Part shown: positions 1 through 6,718 of the stretch, piece after piece
How positions within the stretch are numbered: the stretch's first letter is position 1
Layout: each line of letters begins with the position of its first letter
Source of the DNA: an uncultured Clostridia bacterium
GTDB lineage: Bacteria; Bacillota; Clostridia; TANB77; CAG-508
Assembly (NCBI GenBank): GCA_944389715.1
Contig: CALXNI010000006.1
Span: forward strand, 1 to 16,359
Direction of reading: 5' to 3'
Length of the DNA: 16,359 nt
Notes under the pieces: model-generated
What the model was told of the DNA's origin: nothing
The model's input: the letters and a program-made list of their open reading frames with translations, nothing else
The model's database searches: none
Program-made: the position numbers and the translations under genes

Positions 1-11
1 CAAAATAATTG

Positions 12-46
12 CAAATGTTGTAGGGGTCGCCGCCCACGGCGACCCG
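12..46 (+). repeat. Dispersed palindromic repeat, stem type C
   Basis: A head reading CAAATGTTGTAGGGG leads into a GC-rich hairpin whose arms are GGGTCGCCG and CGGCGACCC. Near-identical copies lie at 8942-8976, 13943-13977 and 14617-14651. The GC content is far above the surrounding DNA. It lies downstream of the purA stop codon on the minus strand. Confidence 0.9.
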
Positions 47-61
47 CATATCAATATTTAA

Positions 62-88
62 GGGTCGCCCAGGGGTGCGACCCCTACA
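62..88 (-). repeat. Dispersed palindromic repeat, stem type D
   Basis: The arms GGGTCGC and GCGACCC flank an 8-nt centre, and the element ends in CCCCTACA, the complement of the TGTAGGGG head. Copies are at 14667-14693 in the same orientation and 12042-12069 in the opposite orientation, inside purL. Together with the type C element at 12-46 it forms a composite that recurs downstream of leuS. It may act as the purA 3' hairpin, but no clear U-tract follows. Confidence 0.9.
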
Positions 89-123
89 GATTTTAAAATT
101 AATTTTATCACACAAATTACAAT

Positions 124-1398
124 TTATCTAATTATCATATTTTCTCTTCCAGCACCAGTTCCTATGAATTTTACAGGAACACCTATGTATTCTTCTATTC
201 TATTCAAATATTTTTTTGCATTTTCAGGAAGTTCATCAAAAGTTTTACAATTGCTGATATCTCCAAAATTTCCGTCAAATTCTTCATATATTCCATAAGA
301 ATTATTCAAAAAATCTGTATTTGTTGAAAAATCTGTTGTTTCTTTTCCCTCACGATTATATGCAACACATAATTTAATCTTATCTAATTTCCCAATTGTA
401 TCTACATGATTTATAGCAAGTCCAGTTACGCCATTTAATCTAACAACATACTTTAATGCTACTAAATCAAGCCAGCCACATCTTCTAGGCCTTTTAGTAG
501 TAGTTCCATATTCATGTCCTAATTCACGAATTAAATCTCCTATTTCATTATTTTGTTCAGTAACATATGGGCCAGCACCAACTCTTGAAGAATAAGCTTT
601 AACAACACAATAAACCTCACCAATATCTTTTGCACTAACACCACTACCAGTACAAACTCCACCAATTGAAGGATTAGAAGAAGTAACAAAAGGATAACTA
701 CCAAAATCAATATCAAGAAGAGTAGCTTGTGCACCTTCGCAAAGGATTTTTTTACCAGAATCTAATGCATCATGTAATAAAGTAATAGTATCAACAATAT
801 ATGGTTTTAAAACTTTTGCATACTCTTTATAAGTTGCTAAAGTACTTTCTAAATCAATAAGCTCATGATTATAAGCTTCAAAAATTTTATTCTTATTTTT
901 TATGTTAAAAGTCAAAAGTTCTTCAAATCTATCAGAAATTAAATCCTCTGCACGAATTCCGCATCTTTCGTATTTATCACAATAAGCAGGACCAATTCCT
1001 CTAGCAGTAGTTCCTATTTTGTTTGAACCTCTATTTTCTTCCAATAATTTATCCATTTCAGTATGATATGGAAAAATAATATGAGCTTTATCACTAATTC
1101 TTAAATTATCTACGGAAACTCCATTTTCTTTTAAATCATTTATTTCCTCAATTAGAACCTTTGGATCAATTACAACTCCATTTCCAATAACAGCTAAAGT
1201 ATTTTTATTAAAAATACCAGATGGAATTAAGTGAAATGCAAATTTTTTGCCATCAACTTCAATAGTATGACCAGCATTATTTCCACCAGAACATCTAACT
1301 GCTATATCTGCATCTTTTGAAAGGTAATCAATAATTTTTCCTTTACCCTCATCACCATAAAAGCCACCTAAAACTACATCCACTTTTGACCTTGACAT
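124..1398 (-). CDS. purA: Adenylosuccinate synthetase
   Basis: Catalyses GTP-dependent condensation of IMP with aspartate to adenylosuccinate, the committed step to AMP, in the cytosol. The product is 424 residues, normal for PurA. The N-terminal phosphate-binding loop reads GGFYGDEGKGK, where most relatives have GxQWGDEGKGK, so the F-Y pair is a small variation. Other hallmarks are NNAGHT with the catalytic His, GTTARGIGPAY, RVGAGPYVTE and KRPRRCGWLD in the IMP/GTP-binding half. I chose the ATG at 1396-1398 because AAAGGA lies about 10 nt upstream; the GTG three codons earlier sits on top of that Shine-Dalgarno. It has its own promoter (1452-1480) and is divergent from murA. It contains no in-frame CGG codon. 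Confidence 0.97.
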   Translation of the reverse strand: MSRSKVDVVLGGFYGDEGKGKIIDYLSKDADIAVRCSGGNNAGHTIEVDGKKFAFHLIPSGIFNKNTLAVIGNGVVIDPKVLIEEINDLKENGVSVDNLRISDKAHIIFPYHTEMDKLLEENRGSNKIGTTARGIGPAYCDKYERCGIRAEDLISDRFEELLTFNIKNKNKIFEAYNHELIDLESTLATYKEYAKVLKPYIVDTITLLHDALDSGKKILCEGAQATLLDIDFGSYPFVTSSNPSIGGVCTGSGVSAKDIGEVYCVVKAYSSRVGAGPYVTEQNNEIGDLIRELGHEYGTTTKRPRRCGWLDLVALKYVVRLNGVTGLAINHVDTIGKLDKIKLCVAYNREGKETTDFSTNTDFLNNSYGIYEEFDGNFGDISNCKTFDELPENAKKYLNRIEEYIGVPVKFIGTGAGRENMIIR

Positions 1399-1419
1399 TA
1401 AAACCACATCCTTTAAATA

Positions 1420-1451
1420 AAATATGTCCTTCCTGCAAGAAGAACATATTT
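1420..1451 (-). promoter_or_regulatory. Stem-loop in the purA 5' leader
   Basis: In the minus-strand transcript, positions 1451-1439 pair with 1432-1420 to give 13 base pairs including one G-U, with a 6-nt loop (1433-1438). It begins near the predicted transcription start. No U-run follows, so it does not look like an attenuator. A 5' stabilising or structured leader is a reasonable inference; I recognise no riboswitch class. Confidence 0.5.
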
Positions 1452-1480
1452 ATTATCATATAAAACTTTTAAAAAGTCAA
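1452..1480 (-). promoter_or_regulatory. Sigma-A-type promoter of purA
   Basis: On the minus strand, TTGACT (1480-1475) and GATAAT (1457-1452) are separated by 17 nt. Transcription would start near 1445, about 47 nt before the purA start codon. The adjacent palindrome at 1480-1514 abuts the -35 box. Confidence 0.7.
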
Positions 1481-1514
1481 TAGGGAAAAAGGGGTCAGAC
1501 CCCTTTTTCCCTAT
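1480..1514. repeat. 35-bp perfect palindrome (GGGGTCAGACCCC core)
   Basis: Two 17-nt arms (1480-1496 and 1498-1514) are exactly complementary around a single central base. The element is A/T-bounded, with AGGGAAAAAGGGGTC as the inner arm. A 31-bp copy with the same arms lies inside purL at 10973-11003. Here it covers the cdd stop codon (1511-1513) and abuts the purA promoter. With its 3' T-run it could end cdd transcription. Confidence 0.9.
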
Positions 1515-1903
1515 AATTTAAAACTATTAGGAAGCAAATCTTCTATTGAATATTCTGTTATAATATCATTTTCGGAAAGTGCATATATTTTAAAATTCTT
1601 GCCTACAAATTCACTCATAAATTGTCTACAATAACCACAAGGTAAGCAATTATCTAACTTATCAATTGCTGGCCCACCACACACAACAATATGCTCAAAA
1701 TCTTTTTCTCCCTCAGAAATAGCCTTTGCAAAGGCAACTCTTTCCGCACAAATTGATTGTATGCCATCATTTTCAATATTACATCCAGAATATATTTTTC
1801 CAGATTTTGTTTTTAAAGCACAACCTACATAATAATTACTATAAGGTACATAAGCATTTTTTCTAACACTTTTAGCAATATCAATTTCTTTAGATAAATC
1901 CAT
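1511..1903 (-). CDS. cdd: Cytidine deaminase
   Basis: Zinc-dependent hydrolytic deamination of cytidine and deoxycytidine to uridine forms, in pyrimidine salvage. The product is 130 residues, typical of the small homotetrameric family. The zinc ligands and catalytic Glu are visible as CAERVAF near residue 53 and PCGYCRQ near residue 88; the substrate-binding SGCNIEN segment lies near residue 40. The start is the ATG at 1901-1903, with AGAGGG 8 nt upstream; the GTG three codons earlier overlaps that site. The last codons and the TAG stop run into the 35-bp palindrome. Its own promoter lies at 1928-1956, so it need not be cotranscribed with purA, which follows on the same strand and has its own promoter. 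Confidence 0.96.
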   Translation of the reverse strand: MDLSKEIDIAKSVRKNAYVPYSNYYVGCALKTKSGKIYSGCNIENDGIQSICAERVAFAKAISEGEKDFEHIVVCGGPAIDKLDNCLPCGYCRQFMSEFVGKNFKIYALSENDIITEYSIEDLLPNSFKL

Positions 1904-1927
1904 AAAGAACACCCTCTTTCATTTGGT

Positions 1928-1956
1928 ATTATAAATAATAAACATATCAAAGTCAA
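1928..1956 (-). promoter_or_regulatory. Sigma-A-type promoter of cdd
   Basis: TTGACT (1956-1951) and a consensus TATAAT (1933-1928) are spaced by 17 nt on the minus strand. The predicted start near 1921 leaves a leader of about 18 nt ending in the ribosome binding site. Confidence 0.8.
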
Positions 1957-1960
1957 ACAA

Positions 1961-2009
1961 ATTGTAATTTGTTGTCTAGAGATTAGAAGTTAGAGGTTGG
2001 AGATTAGAA
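1961..2009 (+). repeat. Long dispersed repeat with GRTTAGA heptamers
   Basis: The segment starts ATTGTAATTTGTTGT and continues as imperfect heptamers of the GATTAGA/GGTTAGA type. Other copies are at 8834-8889 and 14461-14510. In copies 1 and 2 it is followed immediately by the type E palindrome. The copy at 8834 has one additional heptamer. Confidence 0.85.
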
Positions 2010-2017
2010 TTTAAAAA

Positions 2018-2042
2018 TGTAGGGACGGCAATCTGCCGTCCG
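2018..2042 (+). repeat. Dispersed palindromic repeat, stem type E
   Basis: TGTAGGGACGGCA and TGCCGTCCG form a hairpin with arms GGACGGCA/TGCCGTCC. An identical copy lies at 8898-8922 behind the same heptamer repeat. Confidence 0.9.
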
Positions 2043-2060
2043 AAAAAAAGAAATTTATTA

Positions 2061-2094
2061 CAAACGTTGTAAGGATTGGCGTCCTCGACAGCCC
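2061..2094 (+). repeat. Dispersed palindromic repeat, stem type F (degenerate)
   Basis: The CAAACGTTGTA head is followed by GGCGTCCTCGACAGCCC. The better preserved copy is at 8995-9022 on the other strand. This one has changes in the left arm (AAGGATT instead of AGGGGCT), so its stem is weakened. Confidence 0.75.
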
Positions 2095-2137
2095 TAAAGA
2101 CGCTAAATTCTGCTCAAAATGTGGTAATAAAATATAG
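2093..2137 (+). pseudogene. Remnant C-terminus of a zinc-ribbon protein
   Basis: One plus-strand frame reads PKDAKFCSKCGNKI and then TAG. The CxxCG knuckle preceded by an AKFC segment is the classic second half of a small zinc-ribbon domain. Upstream the frame runs straight into repeat F, so the gene body and start are gone. A hairpin 30 nt downstream (2167-2205) would suit its former terminator. It is probably not expressed as a protein. Confidence 0.5.
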
Positions 2138-2166
2138 ATTAGTTATATTTTTATAGGAAAAGTACC

Positions 2167-2205
2167 AAACCAGTATGTTTTAATTTTATTAAAATATATT
2201 GGTTT
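2167..2205 (+). terminator. Long AT-rich stem-loop upstream of murA
   Basis: Arms 2167-2183 and 2189-2205 form a 17-bp stem with two G-U pairs and a 5-nt loop, followed by TTATTTAATTA. It may be the terminator of the lost zinc-ribbon gene or a structured element in the murA upstream region. The rest of the 2206-2300 stretch is AT-rich, and I could not settle on a murA promoter there. Confidence 0.45.
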
Positions 2206-2316
2206 ATTTAATTAACAAATTAAATACTAGTGGTAAGATAATATATATATGTAACCGTTTTTGTAAACCTTTCATAAAATATAGCAAAAATATTTGTATA
2301 GAAAGGATGAATAAAA

Positions 2317-3577
2317 ATGGAGAGTTACATAATAGAAGGAGGGAAGGCACTAGAAGGTATTCTAAACGTTTCAGGCTCTAAAAATGCATCACTCCCAATA
2401 ATTGCTGCAAGTATATTAAATGGAGGAACAAGTAAATTATATAATGTACCTAATATTCATGATACACAAATAACTTTAAAAATATTAAAGATTTTAGGTT
2501 GCAAAGTAGATAAGAAAAATGGTAAAATAATCATAGACTCTAGCAAAATGGATACTCATAAGATTCCAGATGATTTAATGAGACAAATGAGATCATCTGT
2601 AGTTTTAGCAGGTGCAATACTAGCTAGATTTAAAAATGCTGTATTCTCATATCCAGGAGGTTGTGATATTGGATCAAGGCCAATAGATTTACATCTAAAA
2701 GCTTTAAAAAAATTAGGAATAAATATCGAAGAAGAGGCAGGATATATTAGATGTAAATGTGATAAAATTATTGGAAGTGAGATACATTTAGATTTTCCTT
2801 CAGTAGGTGCAACAGAAAATGTTATTTTAGCATCTGTCTTTGCTGAACGGAGAAACTATTCTTACTAATGCCGCTATGGAACCAGAAATACAGGATTTAC
2901 AAAACTTTCTAAATAAAATGGGAGCAAAAGTAGAAGGTGCCGGAACAAATGTAGTAAAAATTACTGGCGTAAAAAAATTAAAAGATGTAAGCTATAATAT
3001 AATGCCAGATAGAATAGAAGCAGGTACATTTCTTTGTATGGCTGCTGCAACATCAGGAAAATTAGAATTAAATAATGTAATCCCAGAGCATATTACACCA
3101 GTAATTAAAAAATTAGAAGAGTGTGGGTGTAAGTTTGAAATTAATAAAAAACGTATAATTATAGAAACACCTAAAAAATTAAAAAGTGTAGATATAAAAA
3201 CTATGCCATACCCAGGTTTTCCAACAGATATGCAATCAGTATTTACAAGTATGCTTTGCATAGCAAGAGGAACATCAGTAATAGTAGAAAACATATTTGA
3301 GAACAGATATAAATATACCAATGAATTAAAAAGAATGGGAGCAAAAATAAATATTGAAGGAAAAATAGCAATAGTAAAAGGAGTACGAAAATTATCAGGA
3401 ACAAGTGTTGATGCAACAGATTTAAGAGGAGGAGCAGCAGTAGTACTCGCAGGTTTAGTAGCAAAGGGAAAAACAACAGTAAATAATATACAACATATAT
3501 TAAGAGGATACGAAAATTTAGACAAAAAACTAAGTAAAGTTGGTGCTAATATAAAATTAGAGAAGGTACTGTCCTGA
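2317..3577 (+). CDS. murA: UDP-N-acetylglucosamine 1-carboxyvinyltransferase (with CGGA frameshift)
   Basis: Transfers enolpyruvate from PEP to UDP-GlcNAc, the first committed step of peptidoglycan synthesis, in the cytosol. The SGSKNA motif near residue 21 holds the conserved Lys-Asn pair. The PGGCDIGSRPIDLH motif carries the PEP-reactive Cys116, and DLRGGAA lies in the C-terminal half. AAGGATG 9 nt upstream supports the ATG at 2317. Frame 0 would stop at 2866-2868 after 183 residues. Skipping C2848 after codon 177 gives a 419-residue protein, the normal MurA length, with no decay on either side, so I annotate one gene. The last codons and the TGA lie in a palindrome shared with the divIB leader. 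It heads the division-gene cluster. Confidence 0.9.
2848..2851 (+). other. Putative +1 frameshift site CGGA in murA
   Basis: Codon 178 in frame 0 is CGG, preceded by GAA and followed by A. Reading GGA from 2849 restores A-E-G-E-T, as expected in MurA, and 241 further sense codons. No upstream Shine-Dalgarno-like stimulator or downstream pseudoknot stands out. Confidence 0.75.
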
Positions 3578-3610
3578 ATTTTCCTTTGGAAAATTCTAGG
3601 GACTGTCCCT
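3571..3610. repeat. Palindrome across the murA stop codon
   Basis: GAATTTTCC (3576-3584) and GGAAAATTC (3588-3596) form a perfect 9-bp stem with a TTT loop, extended outward by GTCC/GGAC. The motif ACTGTCC occurs on both flanks. The murA TGA (3575-3577) is inside it and the divIB ribosome binding site follows directly. It could be a processing or pausing hairpin between the two genes. Confidence 0.7.
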
Positions 3611-3624
3611 ATTGGAGGAAACCT

Positions 3625-4659
3625 ATGAAAAAAGCAAAAGGACAAACTGTAGATTTATTATATGTAAATAAAAATAAAGAAAATAAAAAAACAAAAGGTG
3701 CAGGAACAGCCAGTAGTCGTCAGCGAAATAATAAAAAGAAAAAAACAAGAAAACCGCAGAGTAACAGTAATGAAAAAATAAACTTAGATAATGAAATAAT
3801 AATAGGTTTAACTCCAAAAATTACAGAAAATAAAACAGCTAAAAACAATAAAAAAAGAAAGACAAGCAAAAAACAAAACAAGAAAAAAACAAATAATAAA
3901 TTAAATCAAAAACAAAAAAATAGTAAAACAAAAAAATCAAAGCACAAAAATAAGATTATAAAATGGATAATAATATTTATTTTAGTATTAGCGGCAGTTA
4001 TATTATTTATGATGTCAAGTATATTTAATATAACACAAATTATAGTTACAAATAATAGTAAAATTTCATCAGAAGAAATTATTAACCTCTCAACATTAAA
4101 AATTGGAGTAAACATGTTTAAAACTACTAATAAAACAATTAGAAACAATATAAAAACAAATCCATATATAGAAGAGGTAAAAATTAAAAGAAGTCTAAAT
4201 GGTATAATAACTCTAGAAATACAAGAAAGAATACCAACATATATGCTAAAAAATGCAAATTCATATATATATATAAATAATCAAGGTTATATGTTAGAAA
4301 TATCAGAAACAGCTTTGGATCTTCCAATAATTACAGGATTTTCAACATCTGCAGAGAATATTAAAGAGGGAAATAGATTAGATGTGGAAGATTTAAAAAA
4401 ATTAGAAGATGTTATAAAAATAATGGAGTCCGCAAAAAGTAATTCTTTAGCAGATATAATTACTACTATAGACATTTCAAAATCAACAAACTATAAATTA
4501 ACAATAGAAAGTGAGGCAAAAACTGTGCAATTTGGAGATGCAACAAACATAAATATAAAAATGTTAAGAATAAAAGAAATAATAAATCAAGAAAAAGGTG
4601 TAGAAGGAGAAATATATTTTCAAGATTCAGATAAAACAGTGTTTAGAGAAAAAGTTTAA
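3625..4659 (+). CDS. divIB: Cell division protein DivIB/FtsQ
   Basis: Bitopic membrane protein of the divisome that bridges early and late division proteins and acts with DivIC and FtsL. The product is 344 residues. Residues 1 to about 112 are a very Lys/Asn-rich cytoplasmic tail of low complexity. A single transmembrane helix follows (IIKWIIIFILVLAAVILFMM), then an extracytoplasmic POTRA-type domain beginning FNITQIIVTNNSKIS, and a beta domain with RIPTYMLKN and LPIITGFS. The ATG at 3625 has GGAGG 6 nt upstream, while the frame upstream of it comes from the palindrome. Position after murA and before the DUF881 genes and sbp matches the Bacillus division cluster. It contains no in-frame CGG codon. 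Confidence 0.85.
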   Translation: MKKAKGQTVDLLYVNKNKENKKTKGAGTASSRQRNNKKKKTRKPQSNSNEKINLDNEIIIGLTPKITENKTAKNNKKRKTSKKQNKKKTNNKLNQKQKNSKTKKSKHKNKIIKWIIIFILVLAAVILFMMSSIFNITQIIVTNNSKISSEEIINLSTLKIGVNMFKTTNKTIRNNIKTNPYIEEVKIKRSLNGIITLEIQERIPTYMLKNANSYIYINNQGYMLEISETALDLPIITGFSTSAENIKEGNRLDVEDLKKLEDVIKIMESAKSNSLADIITTIDISKSTNYKLTIESEAKTVQFGDATNINIKMLRIKEIINQEKGVEGEIYFQDSDKTVFREKV

Positions 4660-4691
4660 CTAAACAAATTATAAAAAAGAGGTGAATTAAA

Positions 4692-5418
4692 TTGAAAAAA
4701 TATAAAACAGCAGTGGTACTACGGATTAGTATGTATGCTACTAGTAATGGCTATATGTATACAAATTAATACTATTGAAGCTGCAACAATATCTGTAGGA
4801 ACAACATTAAGAGACAATAGTGATTTAAAAGATGAGCTTTTAAGCTGCCAAGGTAAATACGAATCACTATACAAGGAATTAGAAAACAAAGAAAAACAAT
4901 TAGAAGAAGTAAGATTAAGTGCTGCTACTAAAAGTGAAGAAGATACCCAAAACGAAATAGAAATAAAACGAAACCAAGTACTTTTAGGATTAACAGAAGT
5001 CACAGGACAGGGAATTATTATAAGACTAGACGAAAACAGAGAAGTAAATAGTGAAGAAGTATTAGATATTAATGGATATTTAGTACATGAAGAAGATTTA
5101 TTATACATAGTAAATGAGTTGTTCAACTCTGGAGCAGATGCTATATCAATAAATGATCAAAGGATTGTAAGTACAACTTCAATAGTTTGTGATGGAAACA
5201 TAATAAGAATAAATGGTAAAATGGTAGGAGTACCTATAACAATAAAAGCAATAGGATATCCAGAAAGAATGGATCCTGCATTATCAAGACCAGGAGGATA
5301 TTTGCAACTTATGGCAAATCAAGGGGTAGTAGTAACTGTAGAAAGAAGTGAAAATATTACTATACCAAAATTTGAAGGAGTATATAGCTATGAATACATA
5401 ACAAGAGGTGATGAATAA
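4692..5418 (+). CDS. DUF881 membrane protein, YlxW/YlxX-like (with CGGA frameshift)
   Basis: Member of the DUF881 family, found beside division genes in Firmicutes; its biochemical role is not established. With the shift the product is 241 residues: a Lys-containing N-terminus and one transmembrane helix (about residues 6-25), then a coiled coil (about 45-75), then the DUF881 core with GQGIIIRL, DLLYIVNELFNSGADAISINDQRI and IKAIGYPERM. Start is TTG at 4692, with AGAGGTG upstream; the next gene also starts with TTG. Frame 0 meets CGG at 4722-4724 and would stop soon after; skipping C4722 completes the transmembrane helix. Without the first ten codons the protein would lose its positively charged N-terminus. 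Confidence 0.82.
4722..4725 (+). other. Putative +1 frameshift site CGGA in the first DUF881 gene
   Basis: In frame from the TTG start, codon 11 is CGG, preceded by CTA and followed by A. Reading GGA from 4723 gives VVLGLVCMLL, a continuous hydrophobic helix. The shift lies near the 5' end, so it would gate nearly the whole protein. Confidence 0.65.
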
Positions 5419-6108
5419 TTGAAAAAAGGAAAAATAACAATTACTATAACTATAGGTTTAACATTTTTAATACTCACAGCAGTAATATTTATCCAATTTA
5501 AAACAATAAATCAAACAGATATAACATCACTAGAAAATATGAGAGAAGACGAATTAAGAACAGAAATAAGCAATTTTAAACAAAAATCAGAGGAAATTAG
5601 TAAGCAAATAGAAGAAACAAATTTAAAAATTGCAGAATATGAAGAAACTATTTCAACAGATAAAGAAGCTTCAGAACTTTTAGAAAAAGAATTAGAACAG
5701 CAAAATAATTTGTTAGGTAAAAATGATGTAAAGGGAAGCGGAGTTATAATAACACTTACAGATACTAAAGAACAAAAAATTACAGCACAAGATTTAAGAG
5801 AATTACTAAATCAATTAAAACTTGCAGGAGCAGAAGCAATATCAATAAATGGGCAAAGAATAGTATATGATTCATACTTAGTGGATATTGGAGATACATA
5901 TATAAGTGTTAATGGAGAAGGAATAGTATCTCCATATGAAGTAAAAGCAATAGGCAATCCTACATATTTAGAAAGCGGACTATCAAAAAAACAATATGGA
6001 TATATAGACACAAAATTAGAAGAAGGAAAAGACGTAGTACTAACAAGGCAAGACAATATAACAATCAACAAGTATAATGGAGACTTAAATATGGAGTATG
6101 CAACATAA
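5419..6108 (+). CDS. DUF881 membrane protein, YlxX/YlxW-like
   Basis: Second DUF881 paralogue, 229 residues. An N-terminal transmembrane helix (about 7-27) is followed by a long acidic coiled coil (about 38-95). The DUF881 core carries GSGVIITLTD, DLRELLNQLKLAGAEAISINGQRIV and VKAIGNPTYLESGL. It begins with TTG immediately after the TAA of the preceding gene (5416-5418), with AGAGGTG inside that gene's end, so the two are translationally coupled. Both are expected in the membrane with the core outside. Molecular function is unknown; context ties it to division or envelope assembly. It contains no in-frame CGG and no frameshift. Confidence 0.88.
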   Translation: MKKGKITITITIGLTFLILTAVIFIQFKTINQTDITSLENMREDELRTEISNFKQKSEEISKQIEETNLKIAEYEETISTDKEASELLEKELEQQNNLLGKNDVKGSGVIITLTDTKEQKITAQDLRELLNQLKLAGAEAISINGQRIVYDSYLVDIGDTYISVNGEGIVSPYEVKAIGNPTYLESGLSKKQYGYIDTKLEEGKDVVLTRQDNITINKYNGDLNMEYAT

Positions 6109-6110
6109 AA

Positions 6111-6236
6111 TGAGGGACATTCCGTAAGTCTATGAGGAATACCCGTGACTGAGGTTTGTCCCTCAAACCTTATAAGACATTCCGTAAGTCTATGAGGAAT
6201 ACCTGTAACTGAGGTTTGTTCCTCAAACTTTGTATA
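6111..6236 (+). repeat. 60-bp tandem duplication with nested hairpins
   Basis: Two copies repeat with a period of exactly 60 bp (about 6116-6175 and 6176-6235), differing at few positions. In copy 1, TGAGGGACA (6111-6119) pairs with TGTCCCTCA (6157-6165), with ATTCC/GGAAT nested inside; alternatively AGGTTTG pairs with CAAACCT. In copy 2 the latter stem keeps pairing through a G-U. It lies in the gap between the second DUF881 gene and sbp. Confidence 0.85.
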
Positions 6237-6241
6237 AACGA

Positions 6242-6269
6242 TGTAGGGGCGACCTTTGGTCGTCCGCCC
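6242..6269 (+). repeat. Dispersed palindromic repeat, stem type G
   Basis: TGTAGGGGCGACC, a TTT loop and GGTCGTCCGCCC form an imperfect hairpin. The TGTAGGGG head and CCGCCC end match the other families. It lies about 40 nt upstream of the sbp ribosome binding site. Confidence 0.8.
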
Positions 6270-6319
6270 ATGGAAGAAATTTCTAAAATATAATATACAT
6301 TATAGAGGAGGAGATAATA

Positions 6320-6718
6320 ATGGTAATAATAGCTATTGTAATAGGGTGTATAGTTGGAGCATTAATTGGGCTAAATGCTCCTATCATATCGTATACTTAT
6401 TCTGGATATTTAGCTATAGCAATAATTGCAGCATTAGATTCAGTATTTGGAGGAATAACTTCAGTACTTAAAGGAAACTTCGATTTTAAAGTATTTATAA
6501 CAGGATTTTTTGGCAATGCAATTTTATCAATACTTTTAACTTGGCTTGGAGTGAAATTAAACGTAGATATATATCTTGCTGCAATAGTAGTATTTGTTGG
6601 AAGAATGTTTACAAATCTTGCAATAATACGTAGATATTATATAGAAAAATGGACTAAAAAAACAGTAAAAGAGGAAACAAAAAATGAGAATGAGAAGAAA
6701 ACCATGGGTGAGGGCTGA
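6320..6718 (+). CDS. sbp: Small basic membrane protein Sbp (DUF1290)
   Basis: Integral membrane protein of 132 residues in the DUF1290/Sbp family, encoded next to division genes in Bacillus. Hydrophobic segments at about 2-17 (IIAIVIGCIVGALIGL), 29-45, 60-76 and 83-100 are separated by short loops. The segment LDSVFGGITSVLKGNF is a family hallmark, and the C-terminus is charged. AGGAGGAG lies just upstream of the ATG. The last 35 nt overlap the start of trmB, which implies translational coupling. Function is not defined biochemically; a division or envelope role is inferred from context. Confidence 0.88.
   Translation: MVIIAIVIGCIVGALIGLNAPIISYTYSGYLAIAIIAALDSVFGGITSVLKGNFDFKVFITGFFGNAILSILLTWLGVKLNVDIYLAAIVVFVGRMFTNLAIIRRYYIEKWTKKTVKEETKNENEKKTMGEG

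Noticed and set aside
1961..2009. Telomere-like TTAGAGG repeat
   Set aside because: Only four to five imperfect units, in internal chromosomal positions, with no terminal hairpin or resolvase context.
2199..2381. Plus-strand 60-codon frame overlapping the murA start
   Set aside because: It has no ribosome binding site, its sequence is low in information, and it overlaps the start of murA, which is certain.
3243..3645. Long minus-strand open frames opposite murA, purM and purL rich in Leu, Phe and Ser
   Set aside because: They are antisense shadows of AT-rich coding sequence, lack ribosome binding sites and show no family features.
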